Origin: Indolivaga macrotermitis
Lineage (GTDB): Bacteria; Bacteroidota; Bacteroidia; Bacteroidales; Dysgonomonadaceae
DNA: 64,000 bases
Assembly (NCBI RefSeq): GCF_900128985.1
Contig: NZ_FQUC01000013.1
Coordinates: 1-64,000, forward strand
Direction: 5' to 3'
Position numbers and translations under genes: made by a program. The notes under the pieces are model-generated. The model made no database searches. It saw only the letters and a program-made list of their open reading frames with translations, and was not told the origin of the DNA. This document shows positions 54,751-63,608 of this stretch, piece after piece (within the stretch, counting starts at the first letter, position 1; every line of letters begins with the position of its first letter).

Positions 54751-56322
54751 TTACTCTTCAGGTAAGCTCTTCCATTTTAATAAAACATAACGGATAAAAA
54801 GCCACATTGTTGCGAATGTCAAACAGATATTTCCCCAAACAAATTCAGCGATGTGTTTATCCATAAAATCATACCAACGGCAACTTAACGCATTTTCATC
54901 TCTTCCTAAATAGTCGACACCAACTGTATCATAACATGCCGTTTTAGTTATTGTATAAACAAAAATGAATAAGATAACAGGTACTGCCGGCAATGCCCAT
55001 ATTACATGGCTTATATATATATTCGACTTACCTTTACTGCTCATACTTTGATTTTTGCTGATAATCATCAACAGCTCAACTATAAATAACACGAGCAATA
55101 CAAACATATACGAAAATATACCAAAATCTGCGCCTAAAATGATCGGTGCAAAAGAAAATACAGAATTGATAAACAATATAACACCTGCTGCTACAAAAGC
55201 AATCAGCCATGCTTTTCCGGATGTAGCCCGGTACGAAAACATCAATAAAGAAAGCCCCAGAGCAATACAAACCAATACCAGTAAAAATATCGGACTAACA
55301 AGCGGCTCCATATGTGCATCGAAAATTTCCTTATAAGCACTTTCTAGTTCATCGTATTGTACATAATAATTACGAATGTTATTTGTCGGATCTCCGTAAT
55401 ATTTATAATTATATCTTGAAGAATAATCTTCGGTTTCCCTTTCGAAATTGGTATTATACGAAGACATCAGGTTAAAGTCTCCAACGGGGTATTTAGCCGG
55501 ATTATAAATCAGCTTCAACCATATATCTTTTGTTAGATTTGATTTCAGTCCGTGCTTTGTTTGCAATTTTAGAAAATCATCCATCAACTGGCTGATAGCA
55601 GCCTTATCCTGATCGACCAACATTTTCTTTACATCCCGGTCATCCCTCAATTTTAAACCGTATTCTTCCGTTACATATATAGGGCTGTAACCTGAATAGT
55701 TTAGTAACGATAACTGAGTAAAATTAGGATAGTTCTCATAGTACACATTTTGATTCTCGGCCAACATAATCAGCGAATCCATTGGGGTGTATTCTTTCTT
55801 CCGGAACATTTCCATAGTTTCTTCATCCGGATATTCTTTATAGTAAGTAGTCTTATCAGTAGGGATAAGCATCTTAACCATATTTAGTGTTTCAACTGCT
55901 TTTATCGTTTCAGTCTTGCTTGCATAAGATCGCTGCTTTACAATAGAACTTGTATGGAATGTGAGAAAAGGTAATATAATGGACAATACAATTACAAAGA
56001 TCATAATCCACTCCAGATAAAGAGAAGTACTCTTTTGAGGATAAAACGACTTAAATGCGCTATTTTTCGAATAAAAGATCAACCATACAATCAATGTCAG
56101 AAGGCTGGCAACTCCTATTCCAAAATAAGTAAATCCACTACTGGCAAACTGATCATAATAATATCTGGAAGTAAAATCTATAGATTCCCCGAAATAGCCA
56201 ATCAAAAAGGCTGCTATATTTATAACTACGGCGAATCCCAACACAGGTACAATCCGTATATTCCAAAGCAACGGATAATTTAACAGCAAGTATTTTTGTA
56301 TTTTATGTAGCATTTTTATCAA
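54751..56322 (-). CDS. Putative ABC transporter permease with large extracytoplasmic loop
   Basis: A 523-residue membrane protein. Three hydrophobic segments lie in the first 125 residues (RIVPVLGFAVVINIAAFLIG, FGIGVASLLTLIVWLIFYS, LEWIMIFVIVLSIILPFLTF). A hydrophilic region of about 210 residues follows, then about four or five more segments in the C-terminal 180. This is the arrangement of ABC-2 or FtsX-like permeases of Bacteroidota. The ATPase gene ends two bases before this one starts, which makes the pairing firm. The substrate is unknown and no family name can be assigned with confidence. Confidence 0.65.
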   Translation of the reverse strand: MIKMLHKIQKYLLLNYPLLWNIRIVPVLGFAVVINIAAFLIGYFGESIDFTSRYYYDQFASSGFTYFGIGVASLLTLIVWLIFYSKNSAFKSFYPQKSTSLYLEWIMIFVIVLSIILPFLTFHTSSIVKQRSYASKTETIKAVETLNMVKMLIPTDKTTYYKEYPDEETMEMFRKKEYTPMDSLIMLAENQNVYYENYPNFTQLSLLNYSGYSPIYVTEEYGLKLRDDRDVKKMLVDQDKAAISQLMDDFLKLQTKHGLKSNLTKDIWLKLIYNPAKYPVGDFNLMSSYNTNFERETEDYSSRYNYKYYGDPTNNIRNYYVQYDELESAYKEIFDAHMEPLVSPIFLLVLVCIALGLSLLMFSYRATSGKAWLIAFVAAGVILFINSVFSFAPIILGADFGIFSYMFVLLVLFIVELLMIISKNQSMSSKGKSNIYISHVIWALPAVPVILFIFVYTITKTACYDTVGVDYLGRDENALSCRWYDFMDKHIAEFVWGNICLTFATMWLFIRYVLLKWKSLPEE

Positions 56323-56324
56323 GT

Positions 56325-57488
56325 TTAAAGGAAGAAACGTCGGGTCGAATTAGATATATTTCTGAAATAGGTCAGTGATATATGTTTATCGATAATTAAT
56401 TGTAAGAACTGCTCCTGAGATACAACGGATGGGAATATAGCAATATATGTCCCGCCTTTCAACTGTAGATTGAGTAACCCGATAGATGTTAACGCCTCCC
56501 GTATCGGTTCTTGCCCCCAATCGCTTTCAAACTCAATAATCAGTTCAGCATCATCTTCCATATGCAGAGAAGCATCCGAACCTGTATTTGTTACGCTTTG
56601 CGGTTTACCTTGTTTAAGGAAAATAACCCTGTCTGAAGTTTTTTCCACTTCATACAATTGCTGCGAACTCAGAACAACCCCTAATGGACGGAACAAAGAT
56701 TTTGCGATATTCCTGAAATCGTCCAAAACTACTTGCTGAGCCAAGATATCCAAGTTAGCCAACGGTTCGTCTATCAATAACAAATGAGGCTTACGTAAAA
56801 GCATACGCGCCAGCTCGAAACGCATCTTATAGCCGGATGATAAACTTTTCCAATTCAGATGGCGATATCCTCTCAGTCCCATCCGGGCAATAACCAATTG
56901 AACAAGATGCTCGTTCTCCTCACCTAATATTCCGTATGAAGATGCTGTAAACTGTAAATTAGACAGCAACGAGCCATGCCAGTCCTTTGTCCTTTGAGGA
57001 ATATATATGAGCTTAGTACGCAAGTCATAACTATTCTCCCTCTCGAATATATATTTTACAGAGCCACCGGTTATAGCTAATTCTCCACAAAGAGAACGAA
57101 GCAAGGTTGTTTTTCCATTGCCATTCTCGCCTACCAGTCCGATAATCTCTCCTTCGGAAATAGTAAAAGATATAGGTCCCAGCGCAAAAGCTGAGTTTGG
57201 ATAACCTTTTACCAGTTCATTTACTTCGAGAAGATATTTTCGTTTCTTAATCTCTTTTTTACTGAGAACATTGTATAAATCTTCTAATATAACTTTGAAT
57301 CGAACATTTATTTCGTCTATATTATTCTGATTCAACTCAAGCCAGTCAAGTAAATCTGCTGCTTTTTTATAATATACCAGATCTTCGGTATCAAGAGTAA
57401 GATCAATTATCCTCTTCAACAGATTGGGATAATCATCATATTCAAGCAGATTATATATTTCTTTGTAGTATGTATCAAATAATTGCAT
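56325..57488 (-). CDS. ABC transporter ATP-binding protein with helical N-terminal extension
   Basis: A 387-residue ATPase. Residues 1 to about 85 are a charged helical extension not seen in ordinary ABC proteins. The ABC domain follows: Walker A GENGNGKT (about 119-127, Lys126), Q-loop YIPQRTKDW, signature LSSGYKMRFELARML instead of LSGGQ, Walker B LLLIDEPLANLD. The switch position is Gln276 (VVLSSQQLYEVE) where the catalytic His is expected. The last 80 residues form an extra C-terminal domain. It pairs with the adjacent permease. The altered signature and switch suggest slow or non-canonical ATP hydrolysis. The substrate is unknown. Confidence 0.8.
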   Translation of the reverse strand: MQLFDTYYKEIYNLLEYDDYPNLLKRIIDLTLDTEDLVYYKKAADLLDWLELNQNNIDEINVRFKVILEDLYNVLSKKEIKKRKYLLEVNELVKGYPNSAFALGPISFTISEGEIIGLVGENGNGKTTLLRSLCGELAITGGSVKYIFERENSYDLRTKLIYIPQRTKDWHGSLLSNLQFTASSYGILGEENEHLVQLVIARMGLRGYRHLNWKSLSSGYKMRFELARMLLRKPHLLLIDEPLANLDILAQQVVLDDFRNIAKSLFRPLGVVLSSQQLYEVEKTSDRVIFLKQGKPQSVTNTGSDASLHMEDDAELIIEFESDWGQEPIREALTSIGLLNLQLKGGTYIAIFPSVVSQEQFLQLIIDKHISLTYFRNISNSTRRFFL

Positions 57489-57542
57489 ATGGTTGTTTTT
57501 TCTATGATAGGTGCTAAGATATGCACTTTATATAAATAATCT

Positions 57543-58904
57543 TTATTTTGCGCTTCTTTCTTTTGTTGCATCTGATATATCCGACAAGGTTTTTCCTTTT
57601 GATAATCCAAATAATAAATGCTTGGGGCTACCAATTATCTGGGAAGTATAAATACCCGTATGTCCGGAAAATAAATAAGCTACTATACAGGCTATAGCCA
57701 CAAATACACCACATTCGGCGCCGAATAATTCTATCCCCATAAGCGAACATGCGATCGGAGTATTAGTCGCTCCCGAAAAAACTGCAACAAACCCCATTCC
57801 CGCGAGTAAAGCCATAGGCAAAGGTATTATCAAGAATAATGCACTACCCAAAGTAGCACCGACAAAAAACAGAGGCGTAACCTCTCCCCCTTTAAATCCT
57901 ACACCAAGAGTAAAAGTCGTTATCAGTATTTTTAAAAGGAAATCATACCACTGCTGTTGCACAGTAAAAGACTCGACTATAACAGGTACTCCTAACCCAA
58001 TATACTTAGTAGAACCTATAAACCAAACAACCAGCGCTATGATCGCACCTCCGATGAAAGGACGTAGAGGCGGGTAATTTATTGCCTTCTTCGACAAGTT
58101 GCTCCAGAAATGAACAGACTTAGAGAATAACAAGGCTGCCAATCCAAATATAATTCCGGCAATAACGGCGTACAATAAGGTTATAAGAGTCATTTCGGGC
58201 ACAAATGGAACAGAATAATGTGTATGTGAAACTTTCCAAAGATCGTGACATGTATAATTAGCTATTATAGCTACCAAGAAGCTAGGAAGTATAGCCTCAT
58301 AGCGCATACGCCCCACAATAAGAACTTCGAGGGCAAAAACGGCTCCGGCTAAAGGCGTACCAAACACCGAAGCAAAACCAGCACTAACACCCATTATTAT
58401 AATTATTTTTCGATCCCGCTTTCTCAATCCAAAAAATTTAGAAAATTGGTCAGCGATTGCCCCACCCATTTGCACGGCAGTTCCTTCGCGTCCGGCAGAA
58501 CCTCCAAACAAATGAGTCAGAAATGTCCCGATCAATACCAAAGGGGCCATACGAAGCGGTATTATTTTATCTGGAGAATGCACTTCTTCGATCAGCAAAT
58601 TATTTCCTTTCACAGCCCGATCACCCCAATAGTAGTACATTAACCCGATTAACAATCCGGCCAACGGCAGCAAACCGATAATCCAGAGATGGCTTTCGCG
58701 ATAGTTTGTAGCCCAATCCAGGGACACCAATAACAATGCCGAAGCAGAACCGGCCAACAACCCTATGATAATGGAAAAAAGGCTCCATTGTAATAAGTAT
58801 AAGAAAATGGGTAATTGTTCTACCTTTTTGATGAATTTACTGATATAAGGGTGCAACATAATAATATTTGGCTGAATCGGGTAATGAGAACCTAAAAGTA
58901 ACAT
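57543..58904 (-). CDS. ClC family chloride channel or H+/Cl- antiporter
   Basis: A 453-residue (438 from ATG 58859) membrane protein of the ClC family. Selectivity-filter segments are present: GGSAGREGTAVQMGG, GVSAGFASVFGTPLAGAVFALE, and GVGFKGGEVTPLFFVGATLG. The position of the proton Glu in GREGTAVQ is kept, so H+/Cl- exchange is possible. The -7 box at 58922-58929 places the transcript start near 58915, which fits ATG 58859 at least as well as 58904. The ABC pair follows in the same direction after 54 bases. Confidence 0.88.
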   Translation of the reverse strand: MLLLGSHYPIQPNIIMLHPYISKFIKKVEQLPIFLYLLQWSLFSIIIGLLAGSASALLLVSLDWATNYRESHLWIIGLLPLAGLLIGLMYYYWGDRAVKGNNLLIEEVHSPDKIIPLRMAPLVLIGTFLTHLFGGSAGREGTAVQMGGAIADQFSKFFGLRKRDRKIIIIMGVSAGFASVFGTPLAGAVFALEVLIVGRMRYEAILPSFLVAIIANYTCHDLWKVSHTHYSVPFVPEMTLITLLYAVIAGIIFGLAALLFSKSVHFWSNLSKKAINYPPLRPFIGGAIIALVVWFIGSTKYIGLGVPVIVESFTVQQQWYDFLLKILITTFTLGVGFKGGEVTPLFFVGATLGSALFLIIPLPMALLAGMGFVAVFSGATNTPIACSLMGIELFGAECGVFVAIACIVAYLFSGHTGIYTSQIIGSPKHLLFGLSKGKTLSDISDATKERSAK

Positions 58905-58921
58905 AATCCTAAAAGGATATA

Positions 58922-58929
58922 CAAATATA
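58922..58929 (-). promoter_or_regulatory. -7 promoter box of the ClC gene
   Basis: Minus-strand TATATTTG, 18 bases before ATG 58904 or 63 before ATG 58859. Confidence 0.5.
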
Positions 58930-58962
58930 ATCCAGTTTTATTACATTCCCTGTAAAAAAGAG

Positions 58963-58995
58963 CCTAAGACCGAAAAATCACTTCTCAGTCTTAGG
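58963..58995 (-). terminator. Terminator after the winged-helix gene
   Basis: CCTAAGAC (58963-58970) paired with GTCTTAGG (58988-58995); on the minus strand it is followed by CTCTTTTTT. Confidence 0.7.
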
Positions 58996-59052
58996 ACATT
59001 CAACCCACATCTATGATTCTTTTTTAAGTGTAGGTAAAAAAGAACTGGATAA

Positions 59053-59280
59053 TTAGTAGTAAAGTTCAGTATCTATGTTATTAAACTCTATAGTCAAATT
59101 TCCAGATCGATCTCTGTACAGGATGATCTTATTCTTGTGTAATAACCAACCTAAAGTCATTGCGACTGCAGTATCTTCCAGTTTCGTTAACTCAACTATT
59201 TGTCTCAACGACATTTTTCTGTTGGTTAACAGTAAACCTAAGATAAATTTTGCTCTAATATCAACCTCTTGTTTCATCAT
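59053..59280 (-). CDS. Small winged-helix domain protein
   Basis: A 75-residue protein: helix MMKQEVDIRAKFILGLLLTN, then a helix-turn-helix-like MSLRQIVELTKLEDTAVAMTLGWLL and a wing (KNKIILYRDRSGNLTIEF). It fits the short Bacteroidales winged-helix family (DUF2582 type). It might bind DNA or mediate protein contacts; no target is known. It is monocistronic, with promoter box TATATTTG at 59339-59346 (minus) and its own terminator. Confidence 0.75.
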   Translation of the reverse strand: MMKQEVDIRAKFILGLLLTNRKMSLRQIVELTKLEDTAVAMTLGWLLHKNKIILYRDRSGNLTIEFNNIDTELYY

Positions 59281-59609
59281 CCCATATTGCGTGTTTTAAC
59301 AATAGTATTAGATTATATATTTTTTCTTATGTCCAATACAAATATATGGGAAACAGGTTTAAAGAAGCCTTTTTTTAGGTTCTTATTGTGTAATCTTTTC
59401 GTTTTCTATCTGTCAAAAAAAGACACATTTTTAACAGAAAAGAAAAATAACAACAAATTCTGACACAAATTATTTTTCTGGGACTAAATGGTTCATTTTC
59501 ATATGAAAATATGCAGAATTATAGAATCAAAATAAAAAAAAGAGTCCTTTTCTGAACCCTTTTTAAAATATAATACGAAATATTCAATAAAAATCTAAAA
59601 TAAAACGTA
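59281..59609. other. AT-rich gap with promoter, palindrome and terminator-like hairpin
   Basis: It holds the minus-strand -7 box at 59339-59346 of the winged-helix gene, a 16-base perfect palindrome ATTTTCATATGAAAAT at 59495-59510, and a hairpin with G-T pairs near 59538-59566 that may end the HTH gene. No gene is seen. Confidence 0.5.
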
Positions 59610-60578
59610 CTAAACATTTAGAATCTCTTCGGTAAGTCTTTTTTGTTCAGAAAAAAATGCCCTTCGCTCAATTTCGCCACTGACGCTTATTAGTGTAGAG
59701 AAACGCTTCAATGATTCAATCCATTCCAAATGGATTTTACAAATCCGAGGATCAGTAGTTGATATGGTATCCAGAGCATAAATCCCGTCCATATAAGCAC
59801 ACTCATAATTATCAGCCTTCACATAAGTATAACAATGATCGATATGTATGTTTGACAGATAAACTAAACTTTGGGTTCCGCTATCCCTCCTGATTCCAAA
59901 CGAAGCCTGGTGTTCGAAATAGTCCAGCAATTCGAGCATTTCTTTTTTCAGAATATTCTTTTCTTCATCTGAAACAACATTTATCGAATGGAAGAATTTA
60001 ATTTCCTCCATCAAAGAGACAAACATTTTGCGGTCTACAATTATAGTATCCTTAGGCGTACCCCGGTTTAGCTCTACCATATGCAATCTCTTTTTTTCCA
60101 AATCGGGATGCAGGGAAAATTCAGAAAAGTACTCGGGTATATTTTTATTATCTAACTGATAGAGAAACTTAAACATTTTGAAATTAAACAGATTCTTAAA
60201 CGGAAAGAACATCGGATACGGAATACAACTAAAGATAGACTGAACTACTAAATTAGGTTCAATTAACACTGACGAATAAGACTCTGCAAATTGTTCAAGT
60301 TTGGCCGCAATATAATCAGACGGGGTTGCGACGGATATTTCTAATTCGAACTTCGGATTGGCTTGCATCTCAACATTAGCAAGACTATCAAGCGATATTC
60401 CTAATTTTCGGGCAATTATACAGGCTTCTGAGAAGGTAAAAGGTATTTCGCCCCGTAGCCGGCGATAAATTGTTTCTTTACCCAAAGGGATAATATCCTT
60501 GAGAAAGCATTGCTGCTCTCTCTTCTTTGGTATTTGTCCCTGTATTGCACTTATTAATGCATTGTTAAACGATGTCAT
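59610..60578 (-). CDS. Helix-turn-helix regulator with large C-terminal domain
   Basis: A 322-residue protein. Residues 1-65 contain a Cro/XRE-like helix-turn-helix (LGKETIYRRLRGEIPFTFSEACIIARKLGISL). Residues 80-322 are a mostly helical domain of unknown function with a conserved-looking middle (RMKVELN-like MVELNRGTPKDTIIVDRKMF). This layout is common in Bacteroidota one-component regulators. The ligand and targets are unknown. It stands between the small winged-helix gene and the pentapeptide-repeat gene on the same strand, with long gaps on both sides. Confidence 0.7.
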   Translation of the reverse strand: MTSFNNALISAIQGQIPKKREQQCFLKDIIPLGKETIYRRLRGEIPFTFSEACIIARKLGISLDSLANVEMQANPKFELEISVATPSDYIAAKLEQFAESYSSVLIEPNLVVQSIFSCIPYPMFFPFKNLFNFKMFKFLYQLDNKNIPEYFSEFSLHPDLEKKRLHMVELNRGTPKDTIIVDRKMFVSLMEEIKFFHSINVVSDEEKNILKKEMLELLDYFEHQASFGIRRDSGTQSLVYLSNIHIDHCYTYVKADNYECAYMDGIYALDTISTTDPRICKIHLEWIESLKRFSTLISVSGEIERRAFFSEQKRLTEEILNV

Positions 60579-60796
60579 ATATTCCGTCTGTGAGTATTTG
60601 CCTACTAAAATATAATAAAAATAAGACCTTCACAACTATAAAGCCTTTTTAAAATCAATTTGCAAAAAAAATAAAATATTATATAACAGATAACATAATA
60701 AAGTTAGCTAAACATTATGAATTTGGAAGATAAAGTAAGATATAACTATTAGTTTTACTTTTGCAAACATTATAATTGATTAATCCTAGTTAATAT

Positions 60797-60829
60797 ACTC
60801 AGCCTCTCATTTTGTGAGTGAGGCTGAGT
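60797..60829. terminator. Hairpin overlapping the end of the pentapeptide-repeat gene
   Basis: ACTCAGCCTC (60797-60806) with GAGGCTGAGT (60820-60829). The right arm lies in the gene's last codons; the flanks are AT-rich on both sides. Confidence 0.55.
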
Positions 60830-61823
60830 TATTTTTAATTTCATCGTAAGAATATCCTTCGAGAATTGTATCCTCGAAGTTTACATTTTCTTCAAAAATA
60901 CAACTCTTGAAATCTGTCATATTAAATTTCGCTCCTTTAAAATTTACATTTGTAAGTACAGCATCCCAAAAATCTGAACCGCCCATCTTACATCCGGCAA
61001 ATACAGAATTTTTTATATGCGAGTAATCGAACAACACTTTTTCGAAAGTACTGTCTGTAAAATCGACCTCATCCATAAATGTTTCTTCCAGATAACAAGA
61101 AGTAAATACCGCATCTTTCATACTCGATTTGATAAATTTTGTACGCGAGAAATCGACATTCGACATATGGGCATTGTCTATGTCCAGATTCTCGAATACA
61201 CAATTCGAAAGATCCGTCACAAGATCACCGTATATAAATTCATTATTCTTGAATAGAACTTTCATGATTGTCTGAATTACAATAGCCGGCTTTTGATTAA
61301 TGCGCCAGGCTTTTCCATTCTTCTCGTTTTGTATGGTCGCCGTATTTTCCCGGATATATGCGCAGAGTATATCATGAACAATACTTACATATCCGCGTTG
61401 CTTCTGGTTTCCGACAGAAACTTCCATCGCTATTTGATGAAGTGCATAAATACCCGAAAGTATCGAACTCACACTGTCACTACCCAGAAGCGTGGCAGCA
61501 TCTTTGAATCGGGTATTGATCTGACCTTTTTCGGCAATATTATTTTGCCGCGTTTGTTCAGCTACACGACGATTATTGATCCAAAGCCCCAATACAACCA
61601 AAGCTCCCCCAAGTACTGTCGCTACCGTTTTTACATATTCGCCAAGTGCGGAAGGTGTATCACCATATAGTAATATATGTGCGCCGTTCCTGTAAAAAAT
61701 ATATCCGATTAGAACAGTTCCGAATATAATTATCAGAAAAATATATTTATAGTATAACTGGGTTATAACCTGTTTGTTATTTTTGAGTAATGTTGAAAAT
61801 GTTTTTGTTCTCTTATATGCCAT
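60807..61823 (-). CDS. Membrane-anchored pentapeptide-repeat protein
   Basis: A 338-residue protein. Two membrane helices lie near residues 27-47 (YIFLIIIFGTVLIGYIFY) and 60-84 (YVKTVATVLGGALVVLGLWI). A cytoplasmic helical region follows, including AATLLGSDSVSSILSGIYAL. From about residue 205 to 325 it has pentapeptide repeats of the A(D/N)Lxx type (CVFENLDIDNAHMSNVDF, VDFTDSTFEKVLFDYSHI, GAKFNMTDFKSC) folding as a right-handed quadrilateral helix. This build is seen in many bacterial membrane proteins; the function is unknown. A minus-strand TATCTTTG at 61998-62005 could be its promoter. Confidence 0.78.
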   Translation of the reverse strand: MAYKRTKTFSTLLKNNKQVITQLYYKYIFLIIIFGTVLIGYIFYRNGAHILLYGDTPSALGEYVKTVATVLGGALVVLGLWINNRRVAEQTRQNNIAEKGQINTRFKDAATLLGSDSVSSILSGIYALHQIAMEVSVGNQKQRGYVSIVHDILCAYIRENTATIQNEKNGKAWRINQKPAIVIQTIMKVLFKNNEFIYGDLVTDLSNCVFENLDIDNAHMSNVDFSRTKFIKSSMKDAVFTSCYLEETFMDEVDFTDSTFEKVLFDYSHIKNSVFAGCKMGGSDFWDAVLTNVNFKGAKFNMTDFKSCIFEENVNFEDTILEGYSYDEIKNNSASLTK

Positions 61824-62230
61824 TTTAAGTCTAATTATTCAGAGTTGTTTAGTAAAACAGAGTGATAATAAAAGTACGGAATCGCTTTACTACAGTACAA
61901 TTCTCTATTGTGTGAAGATTTTAGTTTTGCAGCGCACCCCATAAGTGTTAAAAAAATAACTTTTCAGCATATTGCCTAAAAGTTACATCACTAAACACAA
62001 AGATACAAATTATAATACTAAAATACAACACATTACACAAGCTAAACATTAAAGCAAAAAACAAAAATGTGAGTAAGTTTTTATATTTTAACTAGAATAA
62101 GCGCTATTAACACATAAAAAATAGCATAATATCGATATATTTAACTAAGAAAACATAACGATGCTATTATATAAGAAACCAATGCGTAATTTTACGCAAC
62201 AAAAGAAACGAACAACTAAATAATCAGCAA
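61824..62230. other. AT-rich divergent intergenic region
   Basis: About 400 bases between the divergent pentapeptide-repeat gene and the small hypothetical gene. Apart from the minus-strand -7-like box at 61998-62005 I see no gene, RNA or clear repeat. Confidence 0.4.
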
Positions 62231-62506
62231 ATGAATAAAGAAAGTTCTGAAAAACGAGATAAAAATACATATTCAGAGGATTCAAATAACTATAAAAACA
62301 GAAATCATTTCAACGACAAATATGATTTTTATCAAAATATAATAGAGAATAGAAACCATATCCTTGTAGATAATGCAGTTCACTCTATGTTTGGAATTAT
62401 ACATTCTGTAGACTCACTTACGTCCACACAGGCTAAAGAGATGAAAGAGATGGAACTTATTATAAAAAAACATTTACCGGATATAGTAACATTCTTCGAA
62501 TGCTAA
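62231..62506 (+). CDS. Small hydrophilic protein, unknown
   Basis: A 91-residue protein I do not recognise. Residues 1-45 are polar and Asn/Lys/Ser-rich (NKESSEKRDKNTYSEDSNNY). The second half is a likely helical segment (ENRNHILVDNAVHSMFGIIH, then AKEMKEMELIIKKHLPDIV) ending FFEC. There is no signal peptide. A textbook terminator 60 bases downstream supports it as a real transcription unit. It is transcribed divergently from the pentapeptide-repeat gene. Confidence 0.5.
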   Translation: MNKESSEKRDKNTYSEDSNNYKNRNHFNDKYDFYQNIIENRNHILVDNAVHSMFGIIHSVDSLTSTQAKEMKEMELIIKKHLPDIVTFFEC

Positions 62507-62565
62507 CATTAAAAATAAAACCCAATACTTTTTCATAATCAATCAATTACTTACACAAACGGGAA

Positions 62566-62602
62566 CACCCCATTTCTTCATGAAGAAATGGGGTGCTTTT
62601 TA
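62566..62602 (+). terminator. Terminator after the small hydrophilic gene
   Basis: Perfect 15-base inverted repeat, CACCCCATTTCTTCA (62566-62580) with its complement (62581-62595), followed by CTTTTTATTTT. Confidence 0.88.
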
Positions 62603-62636
62603 TTTTAATAACATCAAAGAATGAAGTTAATATTTC

Positions 62637-62644
62637 TATATTTG
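62637..62644 (+). promoter_or_regulatory. -7 promoter box of the tandem TonB-domain lipoprotein gene
   Basis: TATATTTG, 31 bases before the start codon at 62676. Confidence 0.55.
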
Positions 62645-62675
62645 TATAGGCTGCAAAACAACACTTATTATAATT

Positions 62676-63566
62676 ATGACCAATCGTATACTTCTATCAG
62701 GAGGTTGCTTTCTATTCATTTTGCTTTACTCTTGTTCATCTGAGCGCATAATAATAAGAGAAAATCGAACTACCGTCGAAAAATCCTGCCCACAATTTCA
62801 GGGTGGGGAAAAAGGGTATAAAGAGTTTTTCGAAAAAAATGTGCATTATCCTGCCTCATTATCAGAAAAGAAATTGTTTGAATCTGTCTATATAAACTGC
62901 TATGTTGATAAAAACGGTTCTATTATAAGAGCTGTGACAAGCAGCATCTTTGACAATGTATTCGACAAAGAGGTAAAAAGAGCATTGGATTCTTTACCTG
63001 AATTTGTGCCCGGCCCGGCAAACAATTCTAAAAATGTTGTCTATATCCTGCCGGTTAATTTCAGCATCCCTGAAGCGGATAATCAGGAAAAACGCCCTTT
63101 TATTTTACATGAAATCCGGTCTCAGTTTCCAGGAGGAAACGAAGAATTCCAAAAATATCTCCTTCATAAGCTAAAATACCGGTTAGCAGACAAAATGAGA
63201 AATAAGAAAGGCAAGATTGCTATTCATTTTTTTGTAGATAAGATAGGAGAAATTAAAGAGGCAAAAGTGGTGGATAGTTTTTCATCGGCATATAGCAAAC
63301 AGGTTCTGGAAATATTAAACGGAATGCCCCGATGGATACCCGGATGCGGAAACTGCAAAGGCATGGAGGTGATATACCGGCTGACAATTTCTTATAATAT
63401 TGACTGGAAATTAATATATCCGGTAACAAGGATCGAAAGTTATCTGGAGTCTTTCTCATTTTCAGGTATAAATAAAGATGCTTTACCCGAAGGTTTTCTT
63501 GATGATGTTTTCGATAAATGGGAAAAAGTAACTCTCGATCCTGTCAATATTATCGGCAAACCTTAA
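62676..63566 (+). CDS. Lipoprotein with two TonB C-terminal-like domains
   Basis: A 296-residue protein with a lipoprotein signal (LLYSC, Cys20) rather than the inner-membrane helix of a true TonB. Residues about 33-130 and 140-245 are two consecutive TonB C-terminal-type domains: CPQFQGGEKGYKEFFEKNVHYP with EFVPGP in the first, and SQFPGGNEEFQKYLLHKLKY with PRWIPGCGNCKG in the second. The last 50 residues have no assigned fold. With no proline-rich spacer or ExbB-interacting helix it is unlikely to transmit proton-motive force. It may serve as a periplasmic or outer-membrane binding partner. Single gene. Confidence 0.78.
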   Translation: MTNRILLSGGCFLFILLYSCSSERIIIRENRTTVEKSCPQFQGGEKGYKEFFEKNVHYPASLSEKKLFESVYINCYVDKNGSIIRAVTSSIFDNVFDKEVKRALDSLPEFVPGPANNSKNVVYILPVNFSIPEADNQEKRPFILHEIRSQFPGGNEEFQKYLLHKLKYRLADKMRNKKGKIAIHFFVDKIGEIKEAKVVDSFSSAYSKQVLEILNGMPRWIPGCGNCKGMEVIYRLTISYNIDWKLIYPVTRIESYLESFSFSGINKDALPEGFLDDVFDKWEKVTLDPVNIIGKP

Positions 63567-63608
63567 ACCTTAATATCACAAGTTCTCTTAAAAGAAGCTT
63601 ATTACGAC

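Noticed and set aside
57416-57634. Minus-strand frame of 72 codons across the ClC-ABC junction
   Set aside because: It overlaps the ends of two well-supported genes in another frame and has no recognisable features.
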